A stretch of 64,000 nt of DNA from Bacteroidota bacterium (GCA_947501265.1 CANMVY010000008.1:30952-94951); one strand, 5' to 3'. Positions 51,081 to 61,316 are shown, counted from the first letter of the stretch. Notes: generated by a model from the sequence alone, not told the origin. A program made the numbers and translations.

Positions 51081-54000
51081 TTATTCTACCAAGAGTTTTT
51101 CCGACCATCGACCTGTTTCGTTTTCAACACGAATCAGGTACATTCCAGAAGGAACATCCAAATTGAGGTGGAATCCTTCGCGAATTTGAGCGGAGGAAAT
51201 GACCTTTTTCATGATTCTTCTTCCTGAAAGATCTTGCAAACTCACCTGTACTTCCTTGCCAGTCGCTTCAGGAATGCGCAACCAAACTTGTCCTTTTGTA
51301 GGGTTCGGATACATTTCTGCCTGAGAGGTCCAAGTGCCTGTACCCAAACGGGAATACAAGGTGATGCACAAGGTGTCGTCGCGACGAATGGTATCAACCG
51401 GAGAAACAAATACGCAAATGCGTTGCGCTCCCGGAGTAGTTGCTTTGTACTTGATGGAGAACGAGTGAATCACCGAATCCCCAGGAAGTAAACCAGTGCC
51501 ACCCACAGCCAAAGATTGGGTTTGAACCAGTCCGCCGTTCACCGAGAAATTGAAGTCGAAAGGCAGAACACGAGAAACATTTCCCATGTTTTTCACCACA
51601 GCAGAAACAATGGCCGAATCGATGAAACTGTTCGCACTTGGAGAAACAATGCGTGCCGACATCAAGTTGATGTATCCTTGAGGTTGCCCTTGAAGGGAGT
51701 CGTACACGGCAAAATTGTCGATGGCAACACCGTCACCGTTTACCGAACCATCGGAGATGAAACGGAAGCGGAAACGAACGCGAGATTGACCAGCCAATGA
51801 GGAAATGTTGGCCTCCGCTTGTGTCCAAGCTCCGGTAGCTCCGTTCCAACATGGGCCAGTGTAGTAGCTGCGGGACATGCTGTAGTTGTAGAAACTGGAA
51901 TTGCTGTCGTTCACCAAAGTCCAGGTAACACCGTTATCGGTCGTGGATTCTAAGATTCCTAAATCGTAATTGTTTTCCGTTTCGTACCAAATTTGGAAGC
52001 GAACTTTTGGATTTCTTGCTCTACTCAAATCGTAGCAAGGGCTAACAATTTCCGATTCTTCGTTGTCGTTGTAGGAACCGGTTAAATTGGTTTTCCAAAC
52101 GTTAGGGGTAGAAACCGCTGAGTTAATCGTGGTGCTTCCGGGGATACCATGCGCCCACGAAGAATTTTTACCGCTAGCAACCCATCCACCATTGTTGTTA
52201 TCAAAGAATTCGGAGTCGGGAAGGGTGGTGATGTTTCTGGCAGAAACCAACGTCGTGCGAAGGGTGTCGTTGGTACGGTCGGAATCTTGAGCTGCGCCCA
52301 CATAAACCAACAATTGATAGGCGCCTGGAGTGGATAAATTCACAGTTGTTGGGAATTTATACGTGGCAGTTGCGCCGCCAGCAAGAGGCCCAGCAATGTT
52401 ACCAACCACCGCGGCGCTCGCATTGAGTTTGTAGGCAACGGGAATGTTCGATTGCGTTACTGTACCCACGTTACTCACGCGAATTTCTACCGTATCGTTG
52501 GCTGAAAGACCGCAACCGCTGCTTGGACGAAGAATGGCTTTTAGCTCTAAATCTGGACCCGTTCCGTCGAAGAATTTCACATCGTCGATCGCCATATCGC
52601 CATCAAAACTTGAACCTCTGATTCCCTTGAAACGAATCTTGGTATTTCCGCGAGCGGGAATGCTTACTTTTCTTTCCAACCAAGGATCGGTTTCATTGGT
52701 CTGCTGCTGTCCTAAAATGGAGTCGAAGGTAACCCATTGTCCATTGTTTTCGTATTGAACATACAAATCTCCCATGTTTGCACCGGCCATGTGGTACCAG
52801 TACGACATTCTTGGAGAGGTGAGGGAAGTTAGGTTTAAACAAGGTGAATAGAGGAAGGTAGAATCTCCTGTATTTCCATTTGATGCTTCCGTGTACACGT
52901 AGTTGCCGCTTCCGGTGGTGTGATCTTGGTTGGGGCCTGTTGCAAAAGAACTGGTTGGGCCGTTGTTGACAAACCAAGAATATCCAATTCTACCGAAAGA
53001 TGAATCCGATTTGAAGGTCCAACCAATCGGGAAGATTCCAGGAGTTGCTCCATTTCCTGAAGTTCCTCCGTCGAACGTTTGAAGGTGTGAAAAAGTATTG
53101 ATTTGGCTGTTGATGATGGTGGCAAATACGGTATCGTCTCCTTGAATGTTATCGCCCGGCATTTGGGTGTAAACCTTGAAATTGTACGTTCCTGATGCGG
53201 ATAAATTTGTTCGGGTAGAAAACGTATGGGTGGTTGAAGCATTGGGAGCTAACGGACCACGAATGGTATCAACGGCAGATATAAAAGTGGTTGCGCCGGA
53301 AATGGAATAGCGAACTGGAATATTGGAAAGCGGAGCAGTACCGAAATTCACGACACGAGCAACAACCCGTTCTGAAGCACCCAATCCGCAAGCCGTCGTT
53401 GGAGAATCCAAAGATACCATGGCTGCGTTGGTAGGAACAAGAACTCCAAGGGAATCGTACACGGCGAAATTGTCGATGGCGAATCCTTCTTCGGTTGCCG
53501 ATCCATCGGAGAAAAAGTGGAATCGGAAGATCACACTGCTTGCATTTCCAAGTGCAGAAAGAGGGTGTTTCGCCGTAGTCCAAGTGTTATTGGATCCGTT
53601 CCAGCAATCCCCAGAAAAATGATTTCCGGTGATGTTGGCATTGTACCAATTGGTACCTCCAGAACTTTGTCCTCCAATCACATTCCAGGTTCCACCACCA
53701 TCGGTTGAGGCTTCTAAAACCATTCCGTCGTAGTTGGTTTCCGATTCGTAGGCCAAGCTAAAGCCCACCATAGGAACGCGTAAACCGGTTAAGTTGTAAC
53801 AAGGGGACTGAATGTACGATTGCTCGTTATCGTTGTAATCTCCGGTAAGGTTATTGGTCCATACATTCGGCGCTGATACCGACGTGTTGATGACAGTACC
53901 GTTTGGCGCACCGTGGGCCCAAGAATTGGCGTTTCCGTACGTAATCCACGCTGCTGATGCATCAAAGCGTTGGGTGTCGGGAGCGGAAACAGTGGCGAAA

Positions 54001-56582
54001 TGAATCAATTCGTAAGATGCGGTATCATTCAAAGGTAAATTATCTACAGGAACCGAAACGTATGCTTTGATGGCGTAGGTTCCAACCGTACTGAAATTAT
54101 ACCGATTTCGGAAAGCATATCGGATTTTTGCTCCCGGCGCAATGGGACCAGTTAAGGTATCGGTTCCGCCAAGTGCGCCGTTCACGGTGTAACGAACCAC
54201 CAATTGGTTCAAATTGTTGGTGCCCAAATGTTCAACCAAAGCAACCACGGTGTCGTTGTTGCCTAAGCCACATCCACTTACCGGACCCAAAATGGAGGAG
54301 ATGCTGATTTCCGTTGGAGACGGAGTAAACTCGTAAGCTCCGTAATCGGGAGTTGTTGCGCTACGAACCGCTCCAGTAATGTCGTTGGTTACAAAAGAAG
54401 GTGTTCCAGAATTATTGATCAATCCTTCGATGGGGATTAATAAGGCATTGGAAATGAAACGCGGATTCAACGAATCGGAATTTGCATCCTGGTTGGTACC
54501 GTTTTTCCAATCAAAAAGGGTGGTATGCGTGATGGGAGTAGCGTCATCAATGAAGGCAAAATCGGAAAGATTAGCACCAATAAAGTAGTCGTTGTAATCG
54601 ATGTTCATGCTATCGATTAATTTCAAAGATGATAAGTTGTAAGCTCGAAAATCGGTTGTCATTTGAAAGCCGGTATCGGATTTCGCCATGAAAATGTTGT
54701 TGAGCACATCCAAATGACCCAAAGAAACGATGGCCGTATCGTCTTCGGAAATGGAAACCATTCCGCTTGTTCCAAAGAAAGGAGTTAGGCTGTATTCAAA
54801 AGCCACGGTGTTGTGTTGCAATTGAAGGTAATCGGGACCATCCGTGGAATCCGTGAAAATGCTGAATACGCTTGGGGCACCAAAAAAACTGGTGGATTTC
54901 AACTGAATGGCGTTGTTGTACACTTGGGTGGGATCTCCCGATTGGCCGTTGACGTTATTCAAAGAAACTGCAACCGAACCGGCCATATCTCCCGACATTT
55001 TATTGTCGTAAATCTGGTTTCCAAATCCACCTTCCACGCGAATAACTTCAAATCCAGCAACATCTTTGATGGAATTGTTGTTCACTTGAGCGAGGGTTTG
55101 GTTGTTCAATTGAATGGCTGAATTGGAGAGATTTTCAATTCGATTGTTAAAAATCGAGTTGTTGTCGGCCTGGGTAGATGAGGTGTAGAAAATTCCGCTA
55201 ACACCACCATCCAAAAAACAATCGATGGTGCGGGAGTTAGAGGTATTGTTGAAGAATACCGAATAGTCGGTTCCAAATCCACTTCCGCCGATCAAACGGC
55301 ACTGGCTAATTTCAATGTTATCTCCATCGTTGGCTTCGATGATGGCCGATGGTGTTCCGAAACCGGCCGATCCATTTCGTTTAAAAACGATATTGGACAA
55401 AGAAAAATCGGAAACCTGACTTAACTTAATAATACTTGCTGAAGAAGTGGTAGGACCCGTAGGATCTTGAATGATCACATCTCCCAAAACCCCATTTTGG
55501 GTAATGGAGATGGACGGATTGCCGGAAATAGGGCCTTGAACCACAAAATTCCCCGTGTAAGTTCCAGAATCTAATTCAAACGTTATGGCTCCAGTTCCGC
55601 CCCCGCAATTGAGAGCGGCAATTGCATCTTGAAGCGTTTGATAATTGGCGGTGGGTCGCGCACCAACGGTATACGTTCCTGCCGTTAATCCGAAGCAAAG
55701 TTTCGTGCGCAAAGTGTCGTTGTTGGGGTTCACATCGGGGCTTCCGTTGGCATTTGCTGCCCAGGTTTTCAAGCTGTGTGTTCCTGTGGAAGGAAGCGTA
55801 ATGTTGGTTGAAAAGGTATAGGTGGTAGATGCTCCTGCCGCCAAATTACCGGTCCAAGGAGCTGTTACAGCCGTATTGTTGTTCAATTGGTAACCCAACG
55901 AAGCCGAAGTAATGGCCGTTGTTCCTTGGTTCGAAAGGGTGATGGTAACAGGACGTGTACTTCCCGCTACAAAGGGCGCTGAAGGACTTACCAAAGAAGC
56001 GACGCCCAAATCGGTGCCTTGGCCAGAATGGTAAGCGATTCCGCCGGTAAAACAGCGGGGAGAATTGAACGGTTGAGGAAGGCCGCCACCGTATCCGGTT
56101 TGTGGCCCCGAGGTAATTTTTACATCGTTGTTTACGAAGGTATCGGGGAAAGCAGCCGTGTGCGTGGTGTAGATCATGGTAGAATTCTGGACATTCCCAA
56201 CATAAAAACCGTACTCTTGACCGGCATTAAGTCGGAAGTTCGCAGCAGTAAGGTCAAGCCCAGAAACCGATCTGATTGCTAAACCCGTGTTGGTAATGGA
56301 GGCCGTGTAGGTTCCCATCAGGGTCCATCCTGTTGAAGTGGTGATGTTCGGTTGCCCTGAAATGGGCGTTGAGTTGTACCAAACCTCTACCTGATCGGTC
56401 CCGGTTGGGCCAGACAAACCGACATAAATGCTATCTAAAATAATCGGTCGATAAGCTTTTAGATTAAAGGTTACGCCGGCAGAACCATTATTCCCCGTTA
56501 ACGGAGGAAAAGTATAGAGGGATTGAGAAAATCCTTGGAGAACTCCCAGCCCAAAAAGCAAAAGGAAAAAAAGTTTTTTCAT
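51081..56582 (-). CDS. Large T9SS-secreted multidomain protein (beta-helix plus three MAM-like domains)
   Basis: 1833 residues. Signal peptide (about 1-19, ending FSQS); an N-terminal beta-sandwich; a CARDB-like domain (about 190-300); a beta-helix module (about 304-755) starting GTYTVGARPTANYQTLQDAI and ending PDYGAYEF, the same design as the 3942-residue protein. Then three CARDB/MAM-like pairs follow, the MAM or choice-of-anchor-J-like domains at about 867-1040, 1164-1340 and 1457-1630. The first and third are closely similar (SWAHGxPxxTxINxxVSxPN VW; CWNG; DNFAVYDSL). A type A sorting domain ends the protein (about 1747-1833; MYPNPTKGQVWLRIP...GMYLIRVENETG). Likely surface adhesin or matrix protein; no catalytic motif seen. 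Confidence 0.9.
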   Translation of the reverse strand: MKKLFFLLLFGLGVLQGFSQSLYTFPPLTGNNGSAGVTFNLKAYRPIILDSIYVGLSGPTGTDQVEVWYNSTPISGQPNITTSTGWTLMGTYTASITNTGLAIRSVSGLDLTAANFRLNAGQEYGFYVGNVQNSTMIYTTHTAAFPDTFVNNDVKITSGPQTGYGGGLPQPFNSPRCFTGGIAYHSGQGTDLGVASLVSPSAPFVAGSTRPVTITLSNQGTTAITSASLGYQLNNNTAVTAPWTGNLAAGASTTYTFSTNITLPSTGTHSLKTWAANANGSPDVNPNNDTLRTKLCFGLTAGTYTVGARPTANYQTLQDAIAALNCGGGTGAITFELDSGTYTGNFVVQGPISGNPSISITQNGVLGDVIIQDPTGPTTSSASIIKLSQVSDFSLSNIVFKRNGSAGFGTPSAIIEANDGDNIEISQCRLIGGSGFGTDYSVFFNNTSNSRTIDCFLDGGVSGIFYTSSTQADNNSIFNNRIENLSNSAIQLNNQTLAQVNNNSIKDVAGFEVIRVEGGFGNQIYDNKMSGDMAGSVAVSLNNVNGQSGDPTQVYNNAIQLKSTSFFGAPSVFSIFTDSTDGPDYLQLQHNTVAFEYSLTPFFGTSGMVSISEDDTAIVSLGHLDVLNNIFMAKSDTGFQMTTDFRAYNLSSLKLIDSMNIDYNDYFIGANLSDFAFIDDATPITHTTLFDWKNGTNQDANSDSLNPRFISNALLIPIEGLINNSGTPSFVTNDITGAVRSATTPDYGAYEFTPSPTEISISSILGPVSGCGLGNNDTVVALVEHLGTNNLNQLVVRYTVNGALGGTDTLTGPIAPGAKIRYAFRNRYNFSTVGTYAIKAYVSVPVDNLPLNDTASYELIHFATVSAPDTQRFDASAAWITYGNANSWAHGAPNGTVINTSVSAPNVWTNNLTGDYNDNEQSYIQSPCYNLTGLRVPMVGFSLAYESETNYDGMVLEASTDGGGTWNVIGGQSSGGTNWYNANITGNHFSGDCWNGSNNTWTTAKHPLSALGNASSVIFRFHFFSDGSATEEGFAIDNFAVYDSLGVLVPTNAAMVSLDSPTTACGLGASERVVARVVNFGTAPLSNIPVRYSISGATTFISAVDTIRGPLAPNASTTHTFSTRTNLSASGTYNFKVYTQMPGDNIQGDDTVFATIINSQINTFSHLQTFDGGTSGNGATPGIFPIGWTFKSDSSFGRIGYSWFVNNGPTSSFATGPNQDHTTGSGNYVYTEASNGNTGDSTFLYSPCLNLTSLTSPRMSYWYHMAGANMGDLYVQYENNGQWVTFDSILGQQQTNETDPWLERKVSIPARGNTKIRFKGIRGSSFDGDMAIDDVKFFDGTGPDLELKAILRPSSGCGLSANDTVEIRVSNVGTVTQSNIPVAYKLNASAAVVGNIAGPLAGGATATYKFPTTVNLSTPGAYQLLVYVGAAQDSDRTNDTLRTTLVSARNITTLPDSEFFDNNNGGWVASGKNSSWAHGIPGSTTINSAVSTPNVWKTNLTGSYNDNEESEIVSPCYDLSRARNPKVRFQIWYETENNYDLGILESTTDNGVTWTLVNDSNSSFYNYSMSRSYYTGPCWNGATGAWTQAEANISSLAGQSRVRFRFRFISDGSVNGDGVAIDNFAVYDSLQGQPQGYINLMSARIVSPSANSFIDSAIVSAVVKNMGNVSRVLPFDFNFSVNGGLVQTQSLAVGGTGLLPGDSVIHSFSIKYKATTPGAQRICVFVSPVDTIRRDDTLCITLYSRLGTGTWTSQAEMYPNPTKGQVWLRIPEATGKEVQVSLQDLSGRRIMKKVISSAQIREGFHLNLDVPSGMYLIRVENETGRWSEKLLVE

Positions 56583-56643
56583 GGGTGTAAATTTTCTGAA
56601 AGTTAAAAAAAAATGGAATTATTTTTACATTTTTGTTTTCTGC

Positions 56644-57861
56644 ATGAAAATTCCCTTTTCTCCCCCATTCATCAATGATTCCGTTGTTCAAGAGGTTTTA
56701 GATTCTCTGAACAGTGGTTGGATTACTACCGGACCCAAGGTGAGTCGTTTAGAGAATCGGATGGCCCATTGGATTGATGTAGAAAAGGCTCTTTGCCTTA
56801 ATTCGGCCAGTGCTGGAATGCAATTGATGTTGGAATGGTTTGGTGTAGGCCCCGGGGATGAAGTCATTATACCCGCTTACACCTATGCTTCTACGGCCAC
56901 GGCTGTTCTTCACTGCGGAGCAATCCCCGTGATGGTGGATGCCGAACCAAATTCTTTCGAATTATCCATTAAAAATGTTGAAAAGGCGATTGGCCCCAAA
57001 ACGAAAGCCATTATTCCGGTAGACATTGGTGGTTGGCCTTGCGATTACGATGAACTTTTTCAACTCGTGAACCGGGAAGATTTACGTAAACTTTTCACAC
57101 CCCAGCATCTTCATCAAGAAAAACTCGGAAGAATTTTAATCATGGCCGATGCCGCTCATTCCATCGGCTCCAAGTACAAAGGCCAAGCAGTAGGAAAGTT
57201 GGCCGATCTTACCATTATCTCTTTGCATGCTGTTAAAAACATTACCTCAGCTGAAGGCGGGGTGGTTTTATTCAATTTGCCAGCTCCTTTTCAAAACGAA
57301 GAAGAATACCGAAAAAATAAAATCATTAGTCAAAACGGACATTCCAAAAATGTTCATGAAAAGGCACTCAATGATGGTTGGAGGTACGATATCATTGCTT
57401 TGGGAAAGAAAATCAATATGACCGATTTGGGTGCAGCGATTGCTTTGGCTCAATTGGATCAGTGGGATGAAATGCAGGGCCGACGCATTGAAATTTTCCA
57501 TCAATATTCTCACGCGCTAAAGGCCATTGATGGAATTCGGTTACCTCATTTTTCCGATGATGTAAGGCAAGGAAATGGGCACTTATTCATGATTCAATTG
57601 CTGAATACTTCGATTGAAAAACGCGATCAACTTATCTCAGAAATGAAAGATTTGGGCATCGCTCTCAATGTACACTTCGTTTCTCTTCCTCAATTCACGT
57701 ATTTTCAATCTCTAGGTTACCTACCCGAAGATTTCCCCAACGCCGTTCAATTGTCCAATTCGGAAATTTCTTTGCCAATTTATCCCCAATTAACGGACGA
57801 ACAAGTCCATTTTCTATTGAAATCACTTAATTTCGTCCTTTCCAAGTTGGAATTAGGATGA
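56644..57861 (+). CDS. DegT/DnrJ/EryC1/StrS-family sugar aminotransferase (set 1)
   Basis: PLP-dependent transaminase that aminates a keto-sugar nucleotide. 405 residues; internal aldimine Lys198 in SLHAVKNITSAEGG, Asp169 in MADAAHSIG, substrate loop SGWITTGPKVSRLE near 24-37. An extra ~20-residue insert at about 140-160 makes it longer than average. The ATG at 56644 is preferred; the frame continues upstream but MKIPFSPPFIN is the family start. First gene of the plus-strand glycan operon and overlapping the next gene by 4 bp. Next to a WbpD-like acetyltransferase, so it may make a 3-amino sugar (WbpE role); inference. Confidence 0.88.
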   Translation: MKIPFSPPFINDSVVQEVLDSLNSGWITTGPKVSRLENRMAHWIDVEKALCLNSASAGMQLMLEWFGVGPGDEVIIPAYTYASTATAVLHCGAIPVMVDAEPNSFELSIKNVEKAIGPKTKAIIPVDIGGWPCDYDELFQLVNREDLRKLFTPQHLHQEKLGRILIMADAAHSIGSKYKGQAVGKLADLTIISLHAVKNITSAEGGVVLFNLPAPFQNEEEYRKNKIISQNGHSKNVHEKALNDGWRYDIIALGKKINMTDLGAAIALAQLDQWDEMQGRRIEIFHQYSHALKAIDGIRLPHFSDDVRQGNGHLFMIQLLNTSIEKRDQLISEMKDLGIALNVHFVSLPQFTYFQSLGYLPEDFPNAVQLSNSEISLPIYPQLTDEQVHFLLKSLNFVLSKLELG

Positions 57862-58451
57862 TAAAACGAACATTTGACCTTTTTTTTTCTGTCATTTTCT
57901 TGGCTTTAACCATTCCATTTATTCTTGTTCTTGGGATTTTGGTTGTGATTGATTCGAAAGGTCCCATGTTTATTTTTCAAGAGCGAATCGGAAAAAATCA
58001 AAAGCCGTTTTCTTTGGTAAAATTGAGAACCATGTTTACCGACAGCCAAAGTAAAGGCTTTTTAACCATCGGAAATCGGGACCATCGCGTAACTAAAGTG
58101 GGTTATTTCTTACGGAAGTACAAATTCGATGAATTTCCGCAATTTTGGAATGTACTGAAAGGCGACATGAGCATCGTTGGGCCTCGTCCGGAAGTGAAGA
58201 AATACGTTGATTTGTACGATTCCAATCAAAAGGAAATTTTCCGTTATCGACCTGGAATTACCGACGTTTCCAGCATTCTTTTTTGGAACGAAAGTGAATT
58301 GTTGGCACAATCAACCGATCCCGAACGGCATTACATCGACGTTATTCTGCCCCAAAAAATTGAAATGAGTTTGTCGTATTCCCGAAAAGCCAATCTTTTT
58401 TCCGACCTTGGAATCATCTTTAAAACCGTTCAAAGTTTCTTCTCGAAATGA
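57858..58451 (+). CDS. Initiating sugar transferase (polyprenyl-phosphate glycosyl-1-phosphate transferase), set 1
   Basis: Monotopic phosphoglycosyl transferase of 197 residues that moves a sugar-1-phosphate from its UDP-sugar to undecaprenyl phosphate, starting a glycan repeat. One N-terminal membrane helix (about 7-30), ERIGKNQKPFSLVKLRTM near 42-59, the catalytic Asp-Glu in KFDEFPQFWNVLKGDMS near 90-106, and IVGPRPE. ATGA overlaps at both ends show tight coupling with its neighbours. Confidence 0.92.
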   Translation: MIKRTFDLFFSVIFLALTIPFILVLGILVVIDSKGPMFIFQERIGKNQKPFSLVKLRTMFTDSQSKGFLTIGNRDHRVTKVGYFLRKYKFDEFPQFWNVLKGDMSIVGPRPEVKKYVDLYDSNQKEIFRYRPGITDVSSILFWNESELLAQSTDPERHYIDVILPQKIEMSLSYSRKANLFSDLGIIFKTVQSFFSK

Positions 58452-59032
58452 TAGCAAGTACCGCATTTGTTCATGCCTCCTCTTTTGCCGATTCGGGCTG
58501 TTCCATTGGTGAAGGAACTAAAATTTGGCATTTTTCGCACATTATGAGCGATGCTGAGATCGGATCATTTTGCAACATTGGGCAAAATGTTTTTATCGCT
58601 TCCGGTGTAAAAATTGGGGATCGAACAAAAATTCAAAACAATGTTTCGTTGTACACCGGTGTTGTTTGCGAGGAAGATGTTTTTTTGGGGCCTTCCATGG
58701 TTTTTACAAATGTTATGAATCCACGCGCCTTCGTTGAACGAAAATCGGAATACCGCCCAACCCTTATTCGGAAAGGGGCCAGCATTGGTGCCAATGCAAC
58801 CCTGGTTTGCGGAAACGAAATTGGGGAGTATGCTTTCGTTGCTGCAGGAGCCGTGGTAACCCAGCCCGTTTTGAATTTTTCGATGGTGGCCGGCGTGCCT
58901 GCCAAACACATCGGTTGGATGAGCAAAGCCGGGCATAAATTGCACTTCGATGAGAATAATCAAGCCCAATGCCCGGAAACCGGACAAACCTATGTGCTTC
59001 GAGATCAACAATGTTTTGGACCTGATTTGTGA
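58448..59032 (+). CDS. WbpD/WlbB-like sugar-nucleotide N-acetyltransferase
   Basis: Left-handed beta-helix acetyltransferase of 194 residues with hexapeptide repeats (IGEGTKIWHFSHIMSDAEIG, IGQNVFIASGVKIGD, IGANATLVCGNEIGEYAFVAAGAVV). The C-terminal GWMSKAGHKLHFDEN...CPETGQTY tail is typical of enzymes acetylating UDP-3-amino-sugars such as WbpD. Expected to act on the product of the set 1 aminotransferase. The matching dehydrogenase and oxidase genes (WbpA/WbpB-like) are not in the window, so the final sugar is uncertain. Confidence 0.85.
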   Translation: MIASTAFVHASSFADSGCSIGEGTKIWHFSHIMSDAEIGSFCNIGQNVFIASGVKIGDRTKIQNNVSLYTGVVCEEDVFLGPSMVFTNVMNPRAFVERKSEYRPTLIRKGASIGANATLVCGNEIGEYAFVAAGAVVTQPVLNFSMVAGVPAKHIGWMSKAGHKLHFDENNQAQCPETGQTYVLRDQQCFGPDL

Positions 59033-59571
59033 AAAGAGTAGTTGATGTTCTTCTTGCCCTTTTTGCTCTCTTGATTGCATTTATTCCCGCAATCATCCTC
59101 ATGATGATTGCCAAAATACAATTCGGTCAAGCCCTTTTTGTTCAAGAAAGATTGGGACATAAGGAAACCACTTTCCTCATTTATAAGGTAAAATCCCTTG
59201 GCCCAAATCATGAATTAACGCCATTTTGGATTCGTATTCGAAGTCTTGGCTTGGATGAAATTCCCCAATTGTGGAACATTTTGAAAGGAGATTTGAGTTG
59301 GGTTGGCCCCCGACCCCTGCTTCCAGAATATCTCCACCATTATTCCGAAGCACAAAAACGCAGGCACCTCGTTCTTCCTGGAATTTTTGGCTGGTCACAA
59401 TTGCACCAAATGCAAAAAATCATGACTTGGGAGGAGCGTCTCGCTCTTGATGTAGAGTACGTTGATAAGAAGAACTTCCTTTTTGACACTCAAATTTTCA
59501 TCCAATCTATCTTCATATTGTTGACAAAAGCGCGTAAAAACGCTTCTGATTTTGAAAGATTCGGTAGTTAA
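59029..59571 (+). CDS. PglC-like phosphoglycosyl transferase, compact
   Basis: 180-residue sugar transferase resembling PglC: one N-terminal membrane helix (about 5-28), FVQERLGHKE near 37-46, the Asp-Glu catalytic pair in GLDEIPQLWNILKGDLSWVGPRPLLPEYL (about 74-102), and RRHLVLPGIFGWSQL. Compared with usual members it lacks about 12 residues between VKSL and the DE motif, and KxRTM reads KVKSL. It starts with GTG at 59029, overlapping the previous stop (GTGA). In this operon it would transfer the diacetyl-sugar phosphate made by the PglF/E/D-like enzymes. Confidence 0.85.
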   Translation: MKRVVDVLLALFALLIAFIPAIILMMIAKIQFGQALFVQERLGHKETTFLIYKVKSLGPNHELTPFWIRIRSLGLDEIPQLWNILKGDLSWVGPRPLLPEYLHHYSEAQKRRHLVLPGIFGWSQLHQMQKIMTWEERLALDVEYVDKKNFLFDTQIFIQSIFILLTKARKNASDFERFGS

Positions 59572-59616
59572 AGGAGAAAGGGTTGAATTTTCCCCTTCAA
59601 TTTTCTACCTTTAAAC

Positions 59617-60198
59617 ATGCAAAATTCATTTCCTTTCATCATTTATGGAGCTGGTGGCCACGGGAAGGTCATTGCAGAAACACTTTCCTTGATGAACTGC
59701 CAAGATGTTTTTTTCTGGGATCAGAATGATTCTGCTTCCCAAATGGATCAAAAAGTTTATCCACCCTTTCAAGGTCCAGCCGGAAAAGTGATTTTAGGAA
59801 TGGGTAATCTATCAGTTAGGAAAGAAATTCTTGCAGAAAAGGGTGAACTCATCGATTTTTTCGAATCTTTCTTGTGCCACCCCACCGCATTTGTATCCCC
59901 TTCGGCCCAAATTGGCAAGGCAACTTGGATTGGGCCTCAAGCCATAGTTCACTCCTTTGCAAAGATTGGAGATCATGGCATCATCAATTCAGGTTCCATT
60001 GTTGATCACGATGTTCATTTGGGAAATAATGTGCACATTGCCCCAGGAGCAACGTTGTGCGGAAATGTTAGCATTGGCGATCACAGTTTTGTTGGGGCCA
60101 ATGCAGTTGTTACCCCGGGCATAAAAATTGGGAGCAACGTTTTTATCAAAGCGGGCAGTTTGGTTAAAGAAGATGTTTTAGACGGAGCGGTAGTATGA
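59617..60198 (+). CDS. PglD-like sugar acetyltransferase
   Basis: NeuD/PglD-type enzyme of 193 residues. N-terminal Rossmann-like domain with IIYGAGGHGKVIAETL (8-23) binding the UDP-sugar, then a left-handed beta-helix (IGKATWIGPQAIVHSFAKIG, INSGSIVDHDVHLGNNVHIA, GANAVVTPGIKIGSNVFIKAG) with the conserved His in VDHD. Expected to acetylate the 4-amino group of a UDP-4-amino-sugar using acetyl-CoA. ATGA overlap with the aminotransferase downstream. Confidence 0.88.
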   Translation: MQNSFPFIIYGAGGHGKVIAETLSLMNCQDVFFWDQNDSASQMDQKVYPPFQGPAGKVILGMGNLSVRKEILAEKGELIDFFESFLCHPTAFVSPSAQIGKATWIGPQAIVHSFAKIGDHGIINSGSIVDHDVHLGNNVHIAPGATLCGNVSIGDHSFVGANAVVTPGIKIGSNVFIKAGSLVKEDVLDGAVV

Positions 60199-61298
60199 AG
60201 TACTTTTTATCTTCTCCAGACCTCAATGATGCTGATTTTCTTGGCTTGAAAAAACTATTTGAACCGCATCAAGAGCAATACGTGAACCGACCTGCTTTGG
60301 AGTTCGAGGGGATGTTGGATGCCTATTATGGTTCGAAGTCCCTCTTGTTGCAATCGGGTACCGTGGCGTTTCAAATGCTTGCAGCGTTTTTTTCTTTTGA
60401 AGTCGTTTTTTGCCAAAATCTAACGTTCATCGCTTCCGTTGCACCGTTTGTTCAAAAAGGAGCCAAGCCGGTGTTTTTAGGATCGGGAGAAGATTGGAAC
60501 ATCGATGAAGTTTTTTGGGAAGATGTTGATCGAATGATGCAAGGCATCCAAGGAAAAGCGGCCATTGTTTTAACGCATTTGTATGGAAATCCGGCCAAAG
60601 CCGTTCTTTCATGGCAGCAATTAAAAGAGAAGTACGGCGATCGGTTAATCCTTATTGAAGATGCTGCAGAAGCCGTTGGAAGTCGTTTGGATGGGAAGCC
60701 GGTGGGCACTTTTGGAGATTTTGGCGTACTCAGTTTCAACCGAAACAAAATCATTACCACTTCCGGTGGAGGTGCTTTGTTGTTAAATGGAGAGCACGCA
60801 GAAAAATACGATTACGGCTTTTATTTAGCCACCCAAGCCCGAGAACAGTTGCCGTATTACCAACACAATGAATTGGGCTTCAATTGGAGGATGGGCGATT
60901 TAAATGCACAATTGGGAATTTCACAATTTCAACAATTGCCGCAGAAATTAACCCAAAGAAGAAGAAATTTCGACCAGTATTTCCAAGAACTTCATCCTCA
61001 TTTTTCTTTTCAACCGGAATGCAAGACAGCTTTTTCCAATCGTTGGATTACCGCTATTCATCACCCAAAGTTAGAACCGCAAAAAGCCGTTGATGCGCTC
61101 AAATCTCAGGGAATTGAATCGAGAATGATTTGGAAACCCATGCACCTTCAACCCGTTTTTAATGGAGCAACGGTGTACACTCGAAATTGGGAAGTCGAAT
61201 TGTTTCAAACTGGAATTTGTTTGCCATCAGGAAGCAATTTGAAAGAAGATTCAGTTTTTCACATCATTCAACGGATAATAAATGCTGAGTTAACATAA
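60195..61298 (+). CDS. PglE-like sugar-nucleotide aminotransferase
   Basis: DegT-family PLP aminotransferase of 367 residues; Lys185 in SFNRNKIITTSGGG is the aldimine lysine and Asp156 in LIEDAAEAVGS contacts the PLP nitrogen. Starts MKYFLSSPDL, as PglE-like enzymes do (xxLSPPxM). Expected to aminate the C4-keto intermediate from the PglF-like dehydratase. It lies between the PglD- and PglF-like genes, completing the bacillosamine-type set. Confidence 0.88.
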   Translation: MKYFLSSPDLNDADFLGLKKLFEPHQEQYVNRPALEFEGMLDAYYGSKSLLLQSGTVAFQMLAAFFSFEVVFCQNLTFIASVAPFVQKGAKPVFLGSGEDWNIDEVFWEDVDRMMQGIQGKAAIVLTHLYGNPAKAVLSWQQLKEKYGDRLILIEDAAEAVGSRLDGKPVGTFGDFGVLSFNRNKIITTSGGGALLLNGEHAEKYDYGFYLATQAREQLPYYQHNELGFNWRMGDLNAQLGISQFQQLPQKLTQRRRNFDQYFQELHPHFSFQPECKTAFSNRWITAIHHPKLEPQKAVDALKSQGIESRMIWKPMHLQPVFNGATVYTRNWEVELFQTGICLPSGSNLKEDSVFHIIQRIINAELT

Positions 61299-61316
61299 TT
61301 TTTGTAAGTTTGAACC

